Shown piece after piece: positions 1-6,596 of a stretch of 11,376 bases of DNA; within the stretch, counting starts at the first letter, position 1, and every line of letters begins with the position of its first letter. The notes beneath the pieces were generated by a model, which did not search any database, was not told where the DNA came from, and saw only the letters and a program-made list of their open reading frames with translations. The DNA lies in NCBI GenBank assembly GCA_003660555.1, contig QMUK01000034.1, forward strand, positions 1 through 11,376. The letters run 5' to 3'. Both the position numbers and the translations under genes were made by a program. The stretch comes from Thermococci archaeon. Lineage in GTDB: Archaea > Hadarchaeota > B88-G9.

Positions 1-1
1 C

Positions 2-382
2 ATATCCTTCTACGGAAGTAGTGTGAGAAGGATGGGGCCAGACGAGAGGAACATAGCTTCTTTTATATCTAAAACTCTGAGTGGAAAGAAATTCCCGGGA
101 GTAGAGCTCAGAGATGAAGGTGTTTTGGAGACAATAGAAGCAATAGAATACGATGAGGGATTCTTGCTGGAAATGAGTGGGAAAGACTTGAGAGAAATTG
201 AGTTCCTCCCGGATAGAGATTATTTATTCGTCTTGGGAGACCATCTGGGAATTCCGGAGGAGATACTTAAGTACCTAAAAACTAACGAATTCGGGGAAAT
301 CTCAGTGGGCCCTCTGAAATACTTCTCGAGTCACTGCATAGTTATGGTGCACAACGAAATGGACAGGAGGTTCTGCTCTTGA
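2..382 (+). CDS. trmY: tRNA (pseudouridine-54 N1)-methyltransferase TrmY, C-terminal part (5' end outside window)
   Basis: This is the C-terminal 126 codons of a SPOUT-class RNA methyltransferase of the TrmY (DUF358) family. TrmY uses SAM to methylate N1 of pseudouridine 54 in archaeal tRNAs. The frame is open back to base 2, and the residues before the first in-frame GTG (23) fit the family (ISFYGSS then VRRMGPDERNIASFI), so the real start lies left of the window. Diagnostic features are the GPDERNIASFI block, the trefoil-knot SAM loop FVLGDHLGIPEE, and the family-typical end GPLKYFSSHCIVMVHNEMDRR. The stop TGA overlaps the TTG start of the next gene (TTGA, 379-382), and that gene's ribosome binding site lies inside the last codons, so translation is probably coupled. 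Family assignment is from recognised motifs; the truncation is only the window edge. Confidence 0.88.
   Translation: MSFYGSSVRRMGPDERNIASFISKTLSGKKFPGVELRDEGVLETIEAIEYDEGFLLEMSGKDLREIEFLPDRDYLFVLGDHLGIPEEILKYLKTNEFGEISVGPLKYFSSHCIVMVHNEMDRRFCS
365..371 (+). promoter_or_regulatory. Shine-Dalgarno site inside the 3' end of trmY
   Basis: AGGAGGT matches the archaeal 16S anti-SD and lies 7 nt before the TTG at 379. It sits within the last codons of trmY. It decides the start of the membrane-protein gene and suggests coupled translation from one transcript. Confidence 0.65.
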
Positions 383-1383
383 AGACCCTAATTCCTTTAA
401 TAATTTTGCTTTCCTCCCCTAGCTTCCTTTCCGTTGAGATAGAGTGCCCTATACCAGATCCGAGGCTCCAAAGAGGGGAGGGGGCAGGTGAAATAAGGAT
501 GGAATTCCCAGAGGAACTCCCTAGTACTGGAGAATACCTAGTGGTACTCAAATTTCCGGAATTAACTAGTAAATTCGCATTCTTTTCCCCTGAATCAGAC
601 GTTCCCATGGAGTTGGAAATGGTCCCAGAGAGATGGAGCACTGAGGTCAGAGCGAAATTCAGTAGGAGACCGTCTTTCTTCAAAGTGAAAATCGCAGCTG
701 GATATGAGACCATACCAAAGGACGAGTGTCTCGTAGAATACGAGGTCTTCTTCATGAAGTCTTTGATGGAGAGGGGAGAAGTGAAGTGTTTAGCTGGAGT
801 TTTCGGAGAGAGACCAAGGGTAGAGGCTTCGTTATCCTTCTCTCTCTTGGAAAAAAGTGAAGACTCGATTAGAGGAGTAGTTAGACTAGAGAATACAGGG
901 AATACGCTACTGAGTTTTGATAAAATAGTTGGAAAAGTTGACGGAGCTGAGGTACTAAGTGTGAACAGAGGGAAGACATCTTCAGATACGGAATTCGTGA
1001 TTTACTCCATGAGTGAGCAGTATTACCTTTACCCCAGAGAGAGGATCGAGTACGAGATTATTCTTCGTCCATTATCTAATGAGTTCTCCGTACATTTGTC
1101 ACTGGACAGTACTAATTCCAAGGACGTAGATGGGTTGAAATTCAGTAAGACGTTCGTGATACCAGAGGAGAAGAGAAATGCCACAACCAGAGAGGAAAGG
1201 AATAGGATTGAGTTGAATATCACACAATTTGGCAGGAAAAAGCAATGCAAAGAAGAAAAAAGCGAGGTTGCAGATCTGTTTCTGATTACGTTAACCCTAG
1301 TGTTCGTCTTGTCATTAGTCACGTCTTGGAGGCTAATCTACCGGAGACGCCCCAGTTACTCTTCGGTATCTCTATTATTATGA
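379..1383 (+). CDS. secreted/membrane-anchored beta-rich protein with signal peptide and C-terminal TM helix
   Basis: I do not recognise a named family. The 334-residue product begins with a short hydrophobic signal peptide (about 3-18). It has a long extracytoplasmic beta-rich region with four cysteines before the anchor region (C23, C117, C137, C290 near the membrane) and two N-glycosylation sequons (near 267 and 280). A transmembrane helix runs from about 298 to 317, followed by a basic RRR stop-transfer tail, so the bulk should face outward. Residues about 165-245 (LENTGNT, then YPRERIEYEI) look like an Ig-like NEW3/CARDB-type domain. The TTG start is supported by AGGAGG at 365-370, 8 nt upstream, and by the 4-nt overlap with trmY. 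The 3' end is odd: the last 65 bp, coding for the end of the helix and the whole tail, are antisense to the tautomerase gene. It may be a surface partner of the large secreted protein nearby (inference). Confidence 0.75.
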   Translation: MKTLIPLIILLSSPSFLSVEIECPIPDPRLQRGEGAGEIRMEFPEELPSTGEYLVVLKFPELTSKFAFFSPESDVPMELEMVPERWSTEVRAKFSRRPSFFKVKIAAGYETIPKDECLVEYEVFFMKSLMERGEVKCLAGVFGERPRVEASLSFSLLEKSEDSIRGVVRLENTGNTLLSFDKIVGKVDGAEVLSVNRGKTSSDTEFVIYSMSEQYYLYPRERIEYEIILRPLSNEFSVHLSLDSTNSKDVDGLKFSKTFVIPEEKRNATTREERNRIELNITQFGRKKQCKEEKSEVADLFLITLTLVFVLSLVTSWRLIYRRRPSYSSVSLLL

Positions 1384-1504
1384 CTTGGGTCTCCTCCGGT
1401 TCCACCCCCAATGCCCTAGTCACGGCCTCGGTTATTTCCTTGACTAACCTCTCTTTTTGCTCCTCAGTCCTCCCTGCCCACATCTTTATCTCCACTATTG
1501 GCAA
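1319..1504 (-). CDS. 4-oxalocrotonate tautomerase family protein (small, Pro1 type)
   Basis: A 61-residue tautomerase subunit. Such proteins are beta-alpha-beta units that assemble into hexamers and use an N-terminal proline as general base for keto-enol tautomerisation. The start is taken as TTG at 1504 because the next codon is CCA: after Met removal the protein begins PIVEIKMW, giving the required Pro1. Longer starts (1531, 1510) would bury it. It aligns with Pseudomonas 4-OT without gaps from my memory of that sequence: Pro1, Gly10-Arg11, the helix TEEQKERLVKEITEAV, and the tail WGVSGRLASK. Arg39 of 4-OT is Gln here and Phe50 is Trp, so the substrate is probably not 4-oxalocrotonate. It lies 50 nt after the stop of the large secreted protein on the same strand, and its 3' end overlaps the opposite-strand membrane-protein gene. 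Its physiological role is unknown. Confidence 0.85.
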   Translation of the reverse strand: MPIVEIKMWAGRTEEQKERLVKEITEAVTRALGVEPEETQVIIIEIPKSNWGVSGRLASKT

Positions 1505-1554
1505 CCTCATCCCTATTGGTGCTTCCCGCAACTAGCTATAACATTTTCGCTGGC

Positions 1555-4500
1555 TCAATCGAATTTTAGAGTTCTCTGTCTTCTCTTCTTACCTATTTGC
1601 TTACCTTCTCCTCCATGTGTGAATCCTGGAGGAGGTTGGTTGTCTATTGAATTCTCAAGTACTAGAACTGTTATTTCTGATTCTACTCTTCCTCCAGAGT
1701 AATACGCATAAACAGAGCCGGTATAGATCCCAGATGGGATATCACTGGGGGCGAAAACGTTCATTATCATCCTGGAGCTCTCCATCGGGAGGAGAGAAAT
1801 TGTCCTTATTGGTCCTCTCTCGTCAGATAACAAGACTCCAGTCCCGGATGAAATTGAGCAATGGAGGTAGCTCCCATTGAATTCTGGTTTTTCGAATCCA
1901 ACTTCCACTTCTTCCCTTACGTTACCGCAGTTCATTACTTCCACCTGGATAGGGAGAGTATATCCCTTCGTAATAGAGAAGGAATTCTGTAGAGATATCG
2001 TCACACCGTGTGTCTCCATCACCTCCGTCTCTAAGGACGTGGTGTCAGAACACGTTTTATTTCCAATGAGGATTGTGTCTGGGGGTAGCTCAGTCACCTC
2101 TGCCTTCGCCACCATGGAGAGAATTGCCCTAGATGGAGGAGTGTATCTAGGAGGTTTTACTCTCACCCTTATCTCCTTTGAGTCCATTGGACCTAGGAAG
2201 AAATCAGGAACTCCATTAGCATTCCAATCTCCCAATTTGATCCACTTATCCCACCATTTCCAATCAGATCTCATGGACGAGAGTTCCTTTATCTTATCAT
2301 ACGTCTGGAATTCCGGAGCAAGGGAGTCATAGACTTTGAAGAGACCATAAGACAGTTTCTCTGCATCCATACCCATATGACCTCCGTGGACTGGGTAAGC
2401 GAAGACAACTCCTCTCTCCTTGCAGAACTCATCTAGTATTTCCAAAAACTCCCTCTGCTCCTCCTTGCTGAGCTCTTGGCTGAAGACTCCCAGGGGTGTT
2501 TCCTTAGTAGCTGCCCAGTCTATGAAGACTATTATTGGAATTCCACCTAGCTTAGACCTTACAGCAGATATCACAGTGTTCCATTTATGCTCGTTTAGTT
2601 TCATCTCCCTCACTTCTTTCGAAGAAGGAGTGAGCGTAACGAAGTCCAGGTCCGGAGGAGGATACGGGTAGTAGATGAAAGGCGTCCAAGTGCCAACGTA
2701 TACGTACTTACCCCTGTTTAAGCCATATTCGTGTATCTCATCAACTATTTTCGCGGCCGCATTATACGATTCCTTCACTGCAATGTGATCGAAGCTCCAA
2801 GTCATTTGATACATTAGCAAAGCTTGTCTGAACAACATGTCTATCCAAATGGCATCCACTCCACAATCTATCTGCTTGTAAGCCCAACTGAGGAGCAACT
2901 CTTGGAACTCTTCGTTCGTAATGTCAGGGAAGTATGCGCTAACTTCCTGAGGATCGTAATTCGTGCAATCGAAGTCTTCAGGTAGCCAGTACTGTTCCTT
3001 GGCCCACCAACATTGAAATTCCTCCTTCGAGATTGGGATTCCCCACTTCCCTGGATCCAAGGCCATTTCCCAAGTATCTGGATATTCGTAAACTTCCCAT
3101 GTAATCGGATTCCAGACGACCTTTCTAGTTATTCTCTGGGCAGGAATTGCTCCACAGAAGACTACGTCTGGGATCTCAGATTTTATCTTGGACAATGCTT
3201 CCCTGAGGTGTTCGTAACTATATCCAGCCATCTCACACCTCTGGTCATCTGGAGGCGGTAGATCTTCGCACCTCTCAGGCATTGGGCTCCATCTCCACCA
3301 TCCTCTGAGTATGAAGTCGGTGTCCGTCTCTTTCAGTATTTGAATGACGTCGTCTACTGTTCTATTCAAATGGATATGCATTCTGTCAACGACTCTCTCG
3401 TAGAGAACAGCAACTCTTAGATCAGGTAGAACTCTCGGTCTGCTCGGCTCTGCCTCGATCTCTAAAACCCAATTCGGTGGTTTATCTATGTAAAGATCTA
3501 CTAACTCCCCGGCATCGTCGCAGTTTAACAGCGAGATCACTACATTTGCTTCTTCTCCGGGATTGCAATCAGTCTCCGGTACGGCATAGCCCTTTCCATC
3601 CACTGATATTCCAACGCAACACTTGGCAGTGGTCTTGTATCTCGTGAATTCTCCTATGCCATGGGCCTCTACTTCCATTGTCCTGTTCCCCAGCTTTATC
3701 TCTCCTTTCCACCTGATGAAGGCTCTTCCCCAAGTCCTCACTCCCTTCGGATCCCACCATACATTTCTCCCCTTACCCCAAACTTGTGGCCAGAACATGT
3801 ACGCTCTTCCGTAGAGATCGAGCTCTCCTCCCTCAAACTTCCCCTTTACGTGATAGCTTCTCGGTTGGATTGATCCATCGTCTGTGAACTCGTAATCGTC
3901 AAATCTAAATGACTGACCAGTCTTGAGGAAATTTATTCTCCCCTGATGCTGAAATTTAACTGGAGGTTCCAGTGGGGAGGGATTGTCCGAATGACACATC
4001 CTGAGATGGAATTCGTCGTTAAATATGAACAAACACGTGAAGCTCAGAGGAGCTCCACTAGGAGGTGGTTCGTAATACGATCTGTGATATGCTCTATCGA
4101 AGAGGAAGTGGCCTCTGAAGTGATATGTTCCGTCTCTGGTTACTAGTGTCGCATTGAAGACGCCTGTGTCGAAGAAACCTCCCCACACATCGAAGTCTGG
4201 CCTAGACCAATACGCCCCGTGAATCAGATAAGGGCCTTCTGGCTTCCCCATCCAGTAGGGTATGCCCTTCGCATATCCAATTACATCCAAAGTGATGTTC
4301 TTTCTTTCATTTACTAGCCTGAATATCCACCTTCTCTTCTCTCCTCTCGCGTCGTAAGATATTGATCCTCTCTCCTCTCCGAGGGTATAAACTGTCACAT
4401 TGTACGGGAACAGCGTCCCATTGTCATAGTACATTGGAGAAACCGTTCTTATGTAATGCCATTTCCCATTAAACCATATTCTGTTCCAAGTCGCTCCCTT

Positions 4501-4809
4501 GATGGGGAGTATACCTTGGATTATGAGTTCTCTCCCGTCCCTACTCTCTCCCCTTCCGACGTAGATGAAGCACTGCAGACCCCACTGTGGATCTGGAGTC
4601 GTTTTGATCGTGTTGTTAACTAGCTGATGCACTACTCCGAAGGGAAGGAAGTCCCACACCGTGGGTATGTCTTCTATCCAACTGTTGCTTTCAGTCAAGG
4701 GGGGCCATAGGACTTGCGCTCCACCGGGAACACTAGGAATTGTAGACGCTAGGAAAAGCATGACTAGAAGGACCGAAACTTCGTCTTTTCCTCGCACGAC
4801 TTTCCCCAT
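1555..4809 (-). CDS. large secreted multidomain protein: lipocalin-like region, glycosidase-like TIM barrel, NEW3-type beta-sandwiches
   Basis: This 1084-residue product has a signal peptide (basic start, hydrophobic 11-25, likely cleavage near 30) and no C-terminal anchor, so it should be exported. Residues 75-393 are beta-rich and very high in Trp/Tyr, and loosely recall AttH/CrtC lipocalin-like proteins (weak). Residues about 400-455 look like the first half of a NEW3 Ig-like domain, and about 857-905 like its second half. Between them (about 463-845) lies a TIM-barrel-like region resembling uncharacterised glycoside hydrolases, with acidic strand ends at CGVDAIWIDM (D652, D657) and VFIDWAA (D764) and a histidine pair HGGHMGMD (808, 811). 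A Ca-loop-like DxNxNGxxD occurs at 861-869. A complete NEW3-like domain follows at 935-1050, then a basic tail. The 17 cysteines suggest disulfides. The ATG at 4809 has GGTGATC 4 nt upstream. I infer a polysaccharide- or glycan-acting enzyme; no family number can be given. Confidence 0.82.
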   Translation of the reverse strand: MGKVVRGKDEVSVLLVMLFLASTIPSVPGGAQVLWPPLTESNSWIEDIPTVWDFLPFGVVHQLVNNTIKTTPDPQWGLQCFIYVGRGESRDGRELIIQGILPIKGATWNRIWFNGKWHYIRTVSPMYYDNGTLFPYNVTVYTLGEERGSISYDARGEKRRWIFRLVNERKNITLDVIGYAKGIPYWMGKPEGPYLIHGAYWSRPDFDVWGGFFDTGVFNATLVTRDGTYHFRGHFLFDRAYHRSYYEPPPSGAPLSFTCLFIFNDEFHLRMCHSDNPSPLEPPVKFQHQGRINFLKTGQSFRFDDYEFTDDGSIQPRSYHVKGKFEGGELDLYGRAYMFWPQVWGKGRNVWWDPKGVRTWGRAFIRWKGEIKLGNRTMEVEAHGIGEFTRYKTTAKCCVGISVDGKGYAVPETDCNPGEEANVVISLLNCDDAGELVDLYIDKPPNWVLEIEAEPSRPRVLPDLRVAVLYERVVDRMHIHLNRTVDDVIQILKETDTDFILRGWWRWSPMPERCEDLPPPDDQRCEMAGYSYEHLREALSKIKSEIPDVVFCGAIPAQRITRKVVWNPITWEVYEYPDTWEMALDPGKWGIPISKEEFQCWWAKEQYWLPEDFDCTNYDPQEVSAYFPDITNEEFQELLLSWAYKQIDCGVDAIWIDMLFRQALLMYQMTWSFDHIAVKESYNAAAKIVDEIHEYGLNRGKYVYVGTWTPFIYYPYPPPDLDFVTLTPSSKEVREMKLNEHKWNTVISAVRSKLGGIPIIVFIDWAATKETPLGVFSQELSKEEQREFLEILDEFCKERGVVFAYPVHGGHMGMDAEKLSYGLFKVYDSLAPEFQTYDKIKELSSMRSDWKWWDKWIKLGDWNANGVPDFFLGPMDSKEIRVRVKPPRYTPPSRAILSMVAKAEVTELPPDTILIGNKTCSDTTSLETEVMETHGVTISLQNSFSITKGYTLPIQVEVMNCGNVREEVEVGFEKPEFNGSYLHCSISSGTGVLLSDERGPIRTISLLPMESSRMIMNVFAPSDIPSGIYTGSVYAYYSGGRVESEITVLVLENSIDNQPPPGFTHGGEGKQIGKKRRQRTLKFD

Positions 4810-4813
4810 GGGA

Positions 4814-4820
4814 GATCACC
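4814..4820 (-). promoter_or_regulatory. Shine-Dalgarno site and nearby TATA-like box of the large secreted protein gene
   Basis: On the minus strand GGTGATC ends 4 nt before the ATG at 4809 and matches the archaeal anti-SD. An A/T-rich TATA-like stretch (ATAAAAAT, minus strand, 4829-4836) lies upstream. It is only about 23 nt from the ATG, closer than expected if the SD is transcribed, so the promoter assignment is weak while the ribosome site is good. Confidence 0.4.
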
Positions 4821-4840
4821 CAATTTGCATTTTTATGTTT

Positions 4841-4867
4841 TTCGCTCCTTGGAGCCCTTTGAGCGAA
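4841..4867. repeat. 7-bp perfect inverted repeat between two minus-strand genes
   Basis: TTCGCTC at 4841-4847 pairs perfectly with GAGCGAA at 4861-4867 across a 13-nt loop. It fills most of the 66-nt gap between the TIM-barrel gene (stop at 4876) and the large secreted protein gene, just upstream of its TATA-like stretch. A second dyad, GCTCC-TT-GGAGC (4844-4855), overlaps it. It could be an operator or an RNA hairpin ending or processing the upstream transcript; the sequence does not decide. Confidence 0.45.
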
Positions 4868-4875
4868 TGACCGAA

Positions 4876-5601
4876 CTAACCAATTAAACCCAGTTCGATG
4901 AGTACATCGAAGGACTCCATTCCCTCTCTTAGATTCCTACTCTCTATTATCCACGGAACCCTCTTGAACTTCCTCAGTATCCCCAATTCCAAGGTTCCCT
5001 TCCCAAGTGGAAGATGTTCATCCTCTTTTCCATTATTATCGTGTAAATGTATCTCTAGCGGTTTAAGTGAGAGAAATTCCTCCAGTCTATGTGTATTGGC
5101 ATGTCCTAAGTCTAGAGCTAGGTCAAAACCCAATGATAGAAACTCTTTTATCTCCGATGGAGACCATCCCAAGTTTCTCTTGGATTTGGGCAAATTTTCA
5201 ACAAGTCCTTTGATTCCTAGATCCTCTAGCTCCTCTCTTATGGAAGAAAACGTGTCTAAGCTCACTCTCAGATGATCTTCCCTGAAGTTCGGATTTGCAA
5301 CTCTTCCTGGGTGTAGCACCAAGTAATCGGATATCTCAGAAGAGAGTTCAGCGACTTTCCTCCATGTCCTCAAGCATGTCTTCTGCTCGGATGGTGAAGC
5401 TGGGTTTACTCCTCTGTAAGGTGCATGTACTGTGATTTCAATCTCAAAAGAGCTCTTTATTTCCTTTAATTTATCAAAGACAATTTCTATTGATTGATCC
5501 CCCTCACTCATTAATTCTAATCCGGAAAATCCATAATTAATTGCTTCCTCTATTTCATCTAGTCTGCTGAGAGCTTTAGAGGATATTCCTATCCAAGACA
5601 A
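4876..5601 (-). CDS. xylose isomerase-like TIM barrel / AP endonuclease family 2 protein (sugar phosphate isomerase/epimerase type)
   Basis: The 241-residue protein matches the AP_endonuc_2 / xylose-isomerase-like TIM barrel, whose members are metal-dependent sugar isomerases, epimerases or endonuclease IV. Likely metal and catalytic residues sit at strand ends in family order: H59 (TVHAP), H97 (VLHPG), E135 (VENLP), D164 and H167 (LDLGHAN), H185/H187 (IHLHDN), H196 (EDEHLPLGKG) and E220 (IIES). The HLHDNNG...DEHLPLGKG block is typical of the sugar-isomerase-like branch, and at this length it is shorter than bacterial endonuclease IV. The TTG start at 5601 lies one base after the stop of the UPF0201 gene, so the two are surely co-transcribed. 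The substrate cannot be told. Linkage to UPF0200/UPF0201 may point to nucleic-acid metabolism rather than sugar catabolism (inference). Confidence 0.82.
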   Translation of the reverse strand: MSWIGISSKALSRLDEIEEAINYGFSGLELMSEGDQSIEIVFDKLKEIKSSFEIEITVHAPYRGVNPASPSEQKTCLRTWRKVAELSSEISDYLVLHPGRVANPNFREDHLRVSLDTFSSIREELEDLGIKGLVENLPKSKRNLGWSPSEIKEFLSLGFDLALDLGHANTHRLEEFLSLKPLEIHLHDNNGKEDEHLPLGKGTLELGILRKFKRVPWIIESRNLREGMESFDVLIELGLIG

Positions 5602-5602
5602 G

Positions 5603-6007
5603 TCAGACCCTCGGAGCCATCCAATCTAAGAAATCACGAAATTCCTTCTCTTCTATCGTTATTTCTACCTCTATTGGTCCTAGGGGAGTCTCTCCTTCTG
5701 TGAAGTTCAATCTCCCGACATAAGCAGCTTGCTTATTGAAAAATAGTCTTATTTTCCCCTCTTCTCTGTCGTAGTTCTTTTTGATTATCTTCCTAGCGGT
5801 GTTTAGTATTCTCTCTTCTCTGAGGAGAGAATAAAGCCTCCCCAGGAACTTCTCAGTGTAACCTTTGCAGAACACTTCCTTCATCTCTTCCCCAGAGCTC
5901 CTCACTTCGAACTTCCCCATTGGAAAGAGATTCTCCATTGCTCGAATCACCTTGGATTCATCCTCTGTAGGGTAAACTACACTTCTAACTAGTACTTCTA
6001 TTCTCAT
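5603..6007 (-). CDS. UPF0201 family protein (predicted RNA-binding, archaeal)
   Basis: The 134-residue product is a full-length member of the archaeal UPF0201 (COG1325) family. It begins MRIEVLVRSVVYPTEDESKV and contains the family-like segment NKQAAYVGRLNF followed by ETPLGPIEVEI. The family has been predicted to bind RNA and to be linked with the exosome, but no biochemical role is established. ATG at 6007 is backed by GGAGG 6 nt upstream. The start overlaps the end of the upstream UPF0200 gene by 23 nt and the stop is one base from the next gene, so it lies in the middle of a tight operon. In some archaea UPF0200 and UPF0201 are fused into one polypeptide, which supports both calls and suggests that the two proteins work together. 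Confidence 0.85.
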   Translation of the reverse strand: MRIEVLVRSVVYPTEDESKVIRAMENLFPMGKFEVRSSGEEMKEVFCKGYTEKFLGRLYSLLREERILNTARKIIKKNYDREEGKIRLFFNKQAAYVGRLNFTEGETPLGPIEVEITIEEKEFRDFLDWMAPRV

Positions 6008-6548
6008 CCAAACCCTCCAATTTATCTAAGAGCTCTAGGGTTTTTCTTCTGAGCTCCTCTAGGGTACCCTCGTTTAGTATTTCGAACTCGGCCATGGCCA
6101 TCGTCTCTTCTATTCCCAATTCTTCTTCTAACTTTTCCTTCTCAATGAACTCTTCCATGGAAGACGGGTCGTCTGGTCTTCCCCTTTTGAGTGCTCTTTC
6201 AATTCTGTTTCCTTTCTCAGATTTCACTCTTATTAGAAGAAATTCTTTGAACTCCTTCCTGAATATCTCAACCTCTTCTGGGCTTCTCACCCCACTAATA
6301 ACTACTTTACCTCCGCTAGAGAGTTTCCTCCTTAGTATCGGGATTGCAAGCTTGGCTACTGCCCCCCTTCCCATTTTCTTTCTCACTTCTATAGCAAATT
6401 TGGATACTTCCTCTATGCTTGGATCTTCCTTTCCTATCTGTGATTTAAGGACTTCACCCATTTCCAATACATCAAATCCAAATTCTCGTAAAATTTTAGC
6501 TATTTCACTCTTCCCTGAACACTGCCTTCCAGTCAGACCTAGGAGCAA
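5985..6548 (-). CDS. UPF0200 family P-loop nucleoside-kinase-like protein
   Basis: A 187-residue P-loop NTPase of the archaeal UPF0200 family, related in fold to dephospho-CoA and nucleotide kinases. With TTG at 6548 as start, the protein begins MLLGLTG and Walker A is GRQCSGKS (residues 7-14), the usual distance from the N-terminus. GGTGG lies 5 nt before this TTG, which decided the start; GTG at 6557 or a longer start at 6617 overlapping pdhA remain possible. Further marks are VISGVRSPEEVEIFR (switch/lid side), an Arg-rich lid (RIERALKRGRPDD) and a C-terminal helical segment. The substrate is unknown: archaeal CoA synthesis uses an unrelated dephospho-CoA kinase, so annotation as CoaE would be unsafe. 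It is the first gene of the operon with UPF0201, which it overlaps by 23 nt, and is divergent from pdhA. Confidence 0.83.
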   Translation of the reverse strand: MLLGLTGRQCSGKSEIAKILREFGFDVLEMGEVLKSQIGKEDPSIEEVSKFAIEVRKKMGRGAVAKLAIPILRRKLSSGGKVVISGVRSPEEVEIFRKEFKEFLLIRVKSEKGNRIERALKRGRPDDPSSMEEFIEKEKLEEELGIEETMAMAEFEILNEGTLEELRRKTLELLDKLEGLDENRSTS

Positions 6549-6596
6549 GGCAACCACCAAGTTAATATATGGTGTTAAAAATGGGTGGTGCTCGAA
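6549..6596. promoter_or_regulatory. compact divergent promoter between UPF0200 and pdhA
   Basis: Only 48 bp separate the two chosen start codons. The A/T-rich core contains GTTAATATAT (6561-6570), a plausible TATA box for pdhA about 27-35 nt before its TTG. For the opposite gene TTTTTAAC (minus strand, 6575-6582) is a plausible TATA. Ribosome-site-like GGTGG (minus, 6554-6558) and GGTGGTG (plus, 6584-6590) flank the core. TATA-to-start distances suggest nearly leaderless messages, which sits uneasily with these SD-like motifs, so exact elements are uncertain. Confidence 0.4.
6584..6590 (+). promoter_or_regulatory. Shine-Dalgarno-like site deciding the pdhA start
   Basis: GGTGGTG lies 6 nt before TTG 6597 and overlaps the alternative GTG starts at 6585 and 6588. 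This favours the shorter protein. Confidence 0.5.

Noticed and set aside
1245-1535. 96-codon plus-strand frame across the tautomerase gene
   Set aside because: It is antisense to the conserved tautomerase sequence and shows no protein-like features or family.
4876-5601. Naming the TIM barrel endonuclease IV
   Set aside because: It is shorter than that enzyme and the HLHDNNG...HLPLGKG block suits the wider sugar-isomerase-like superfamily just as well.
5985-6548. Naming the P-loop protein dephospho-CoA kinase (CoaE)
   Set aside because: It is only fold-related; the archaeal family UPF0200 has no proven CoA role.
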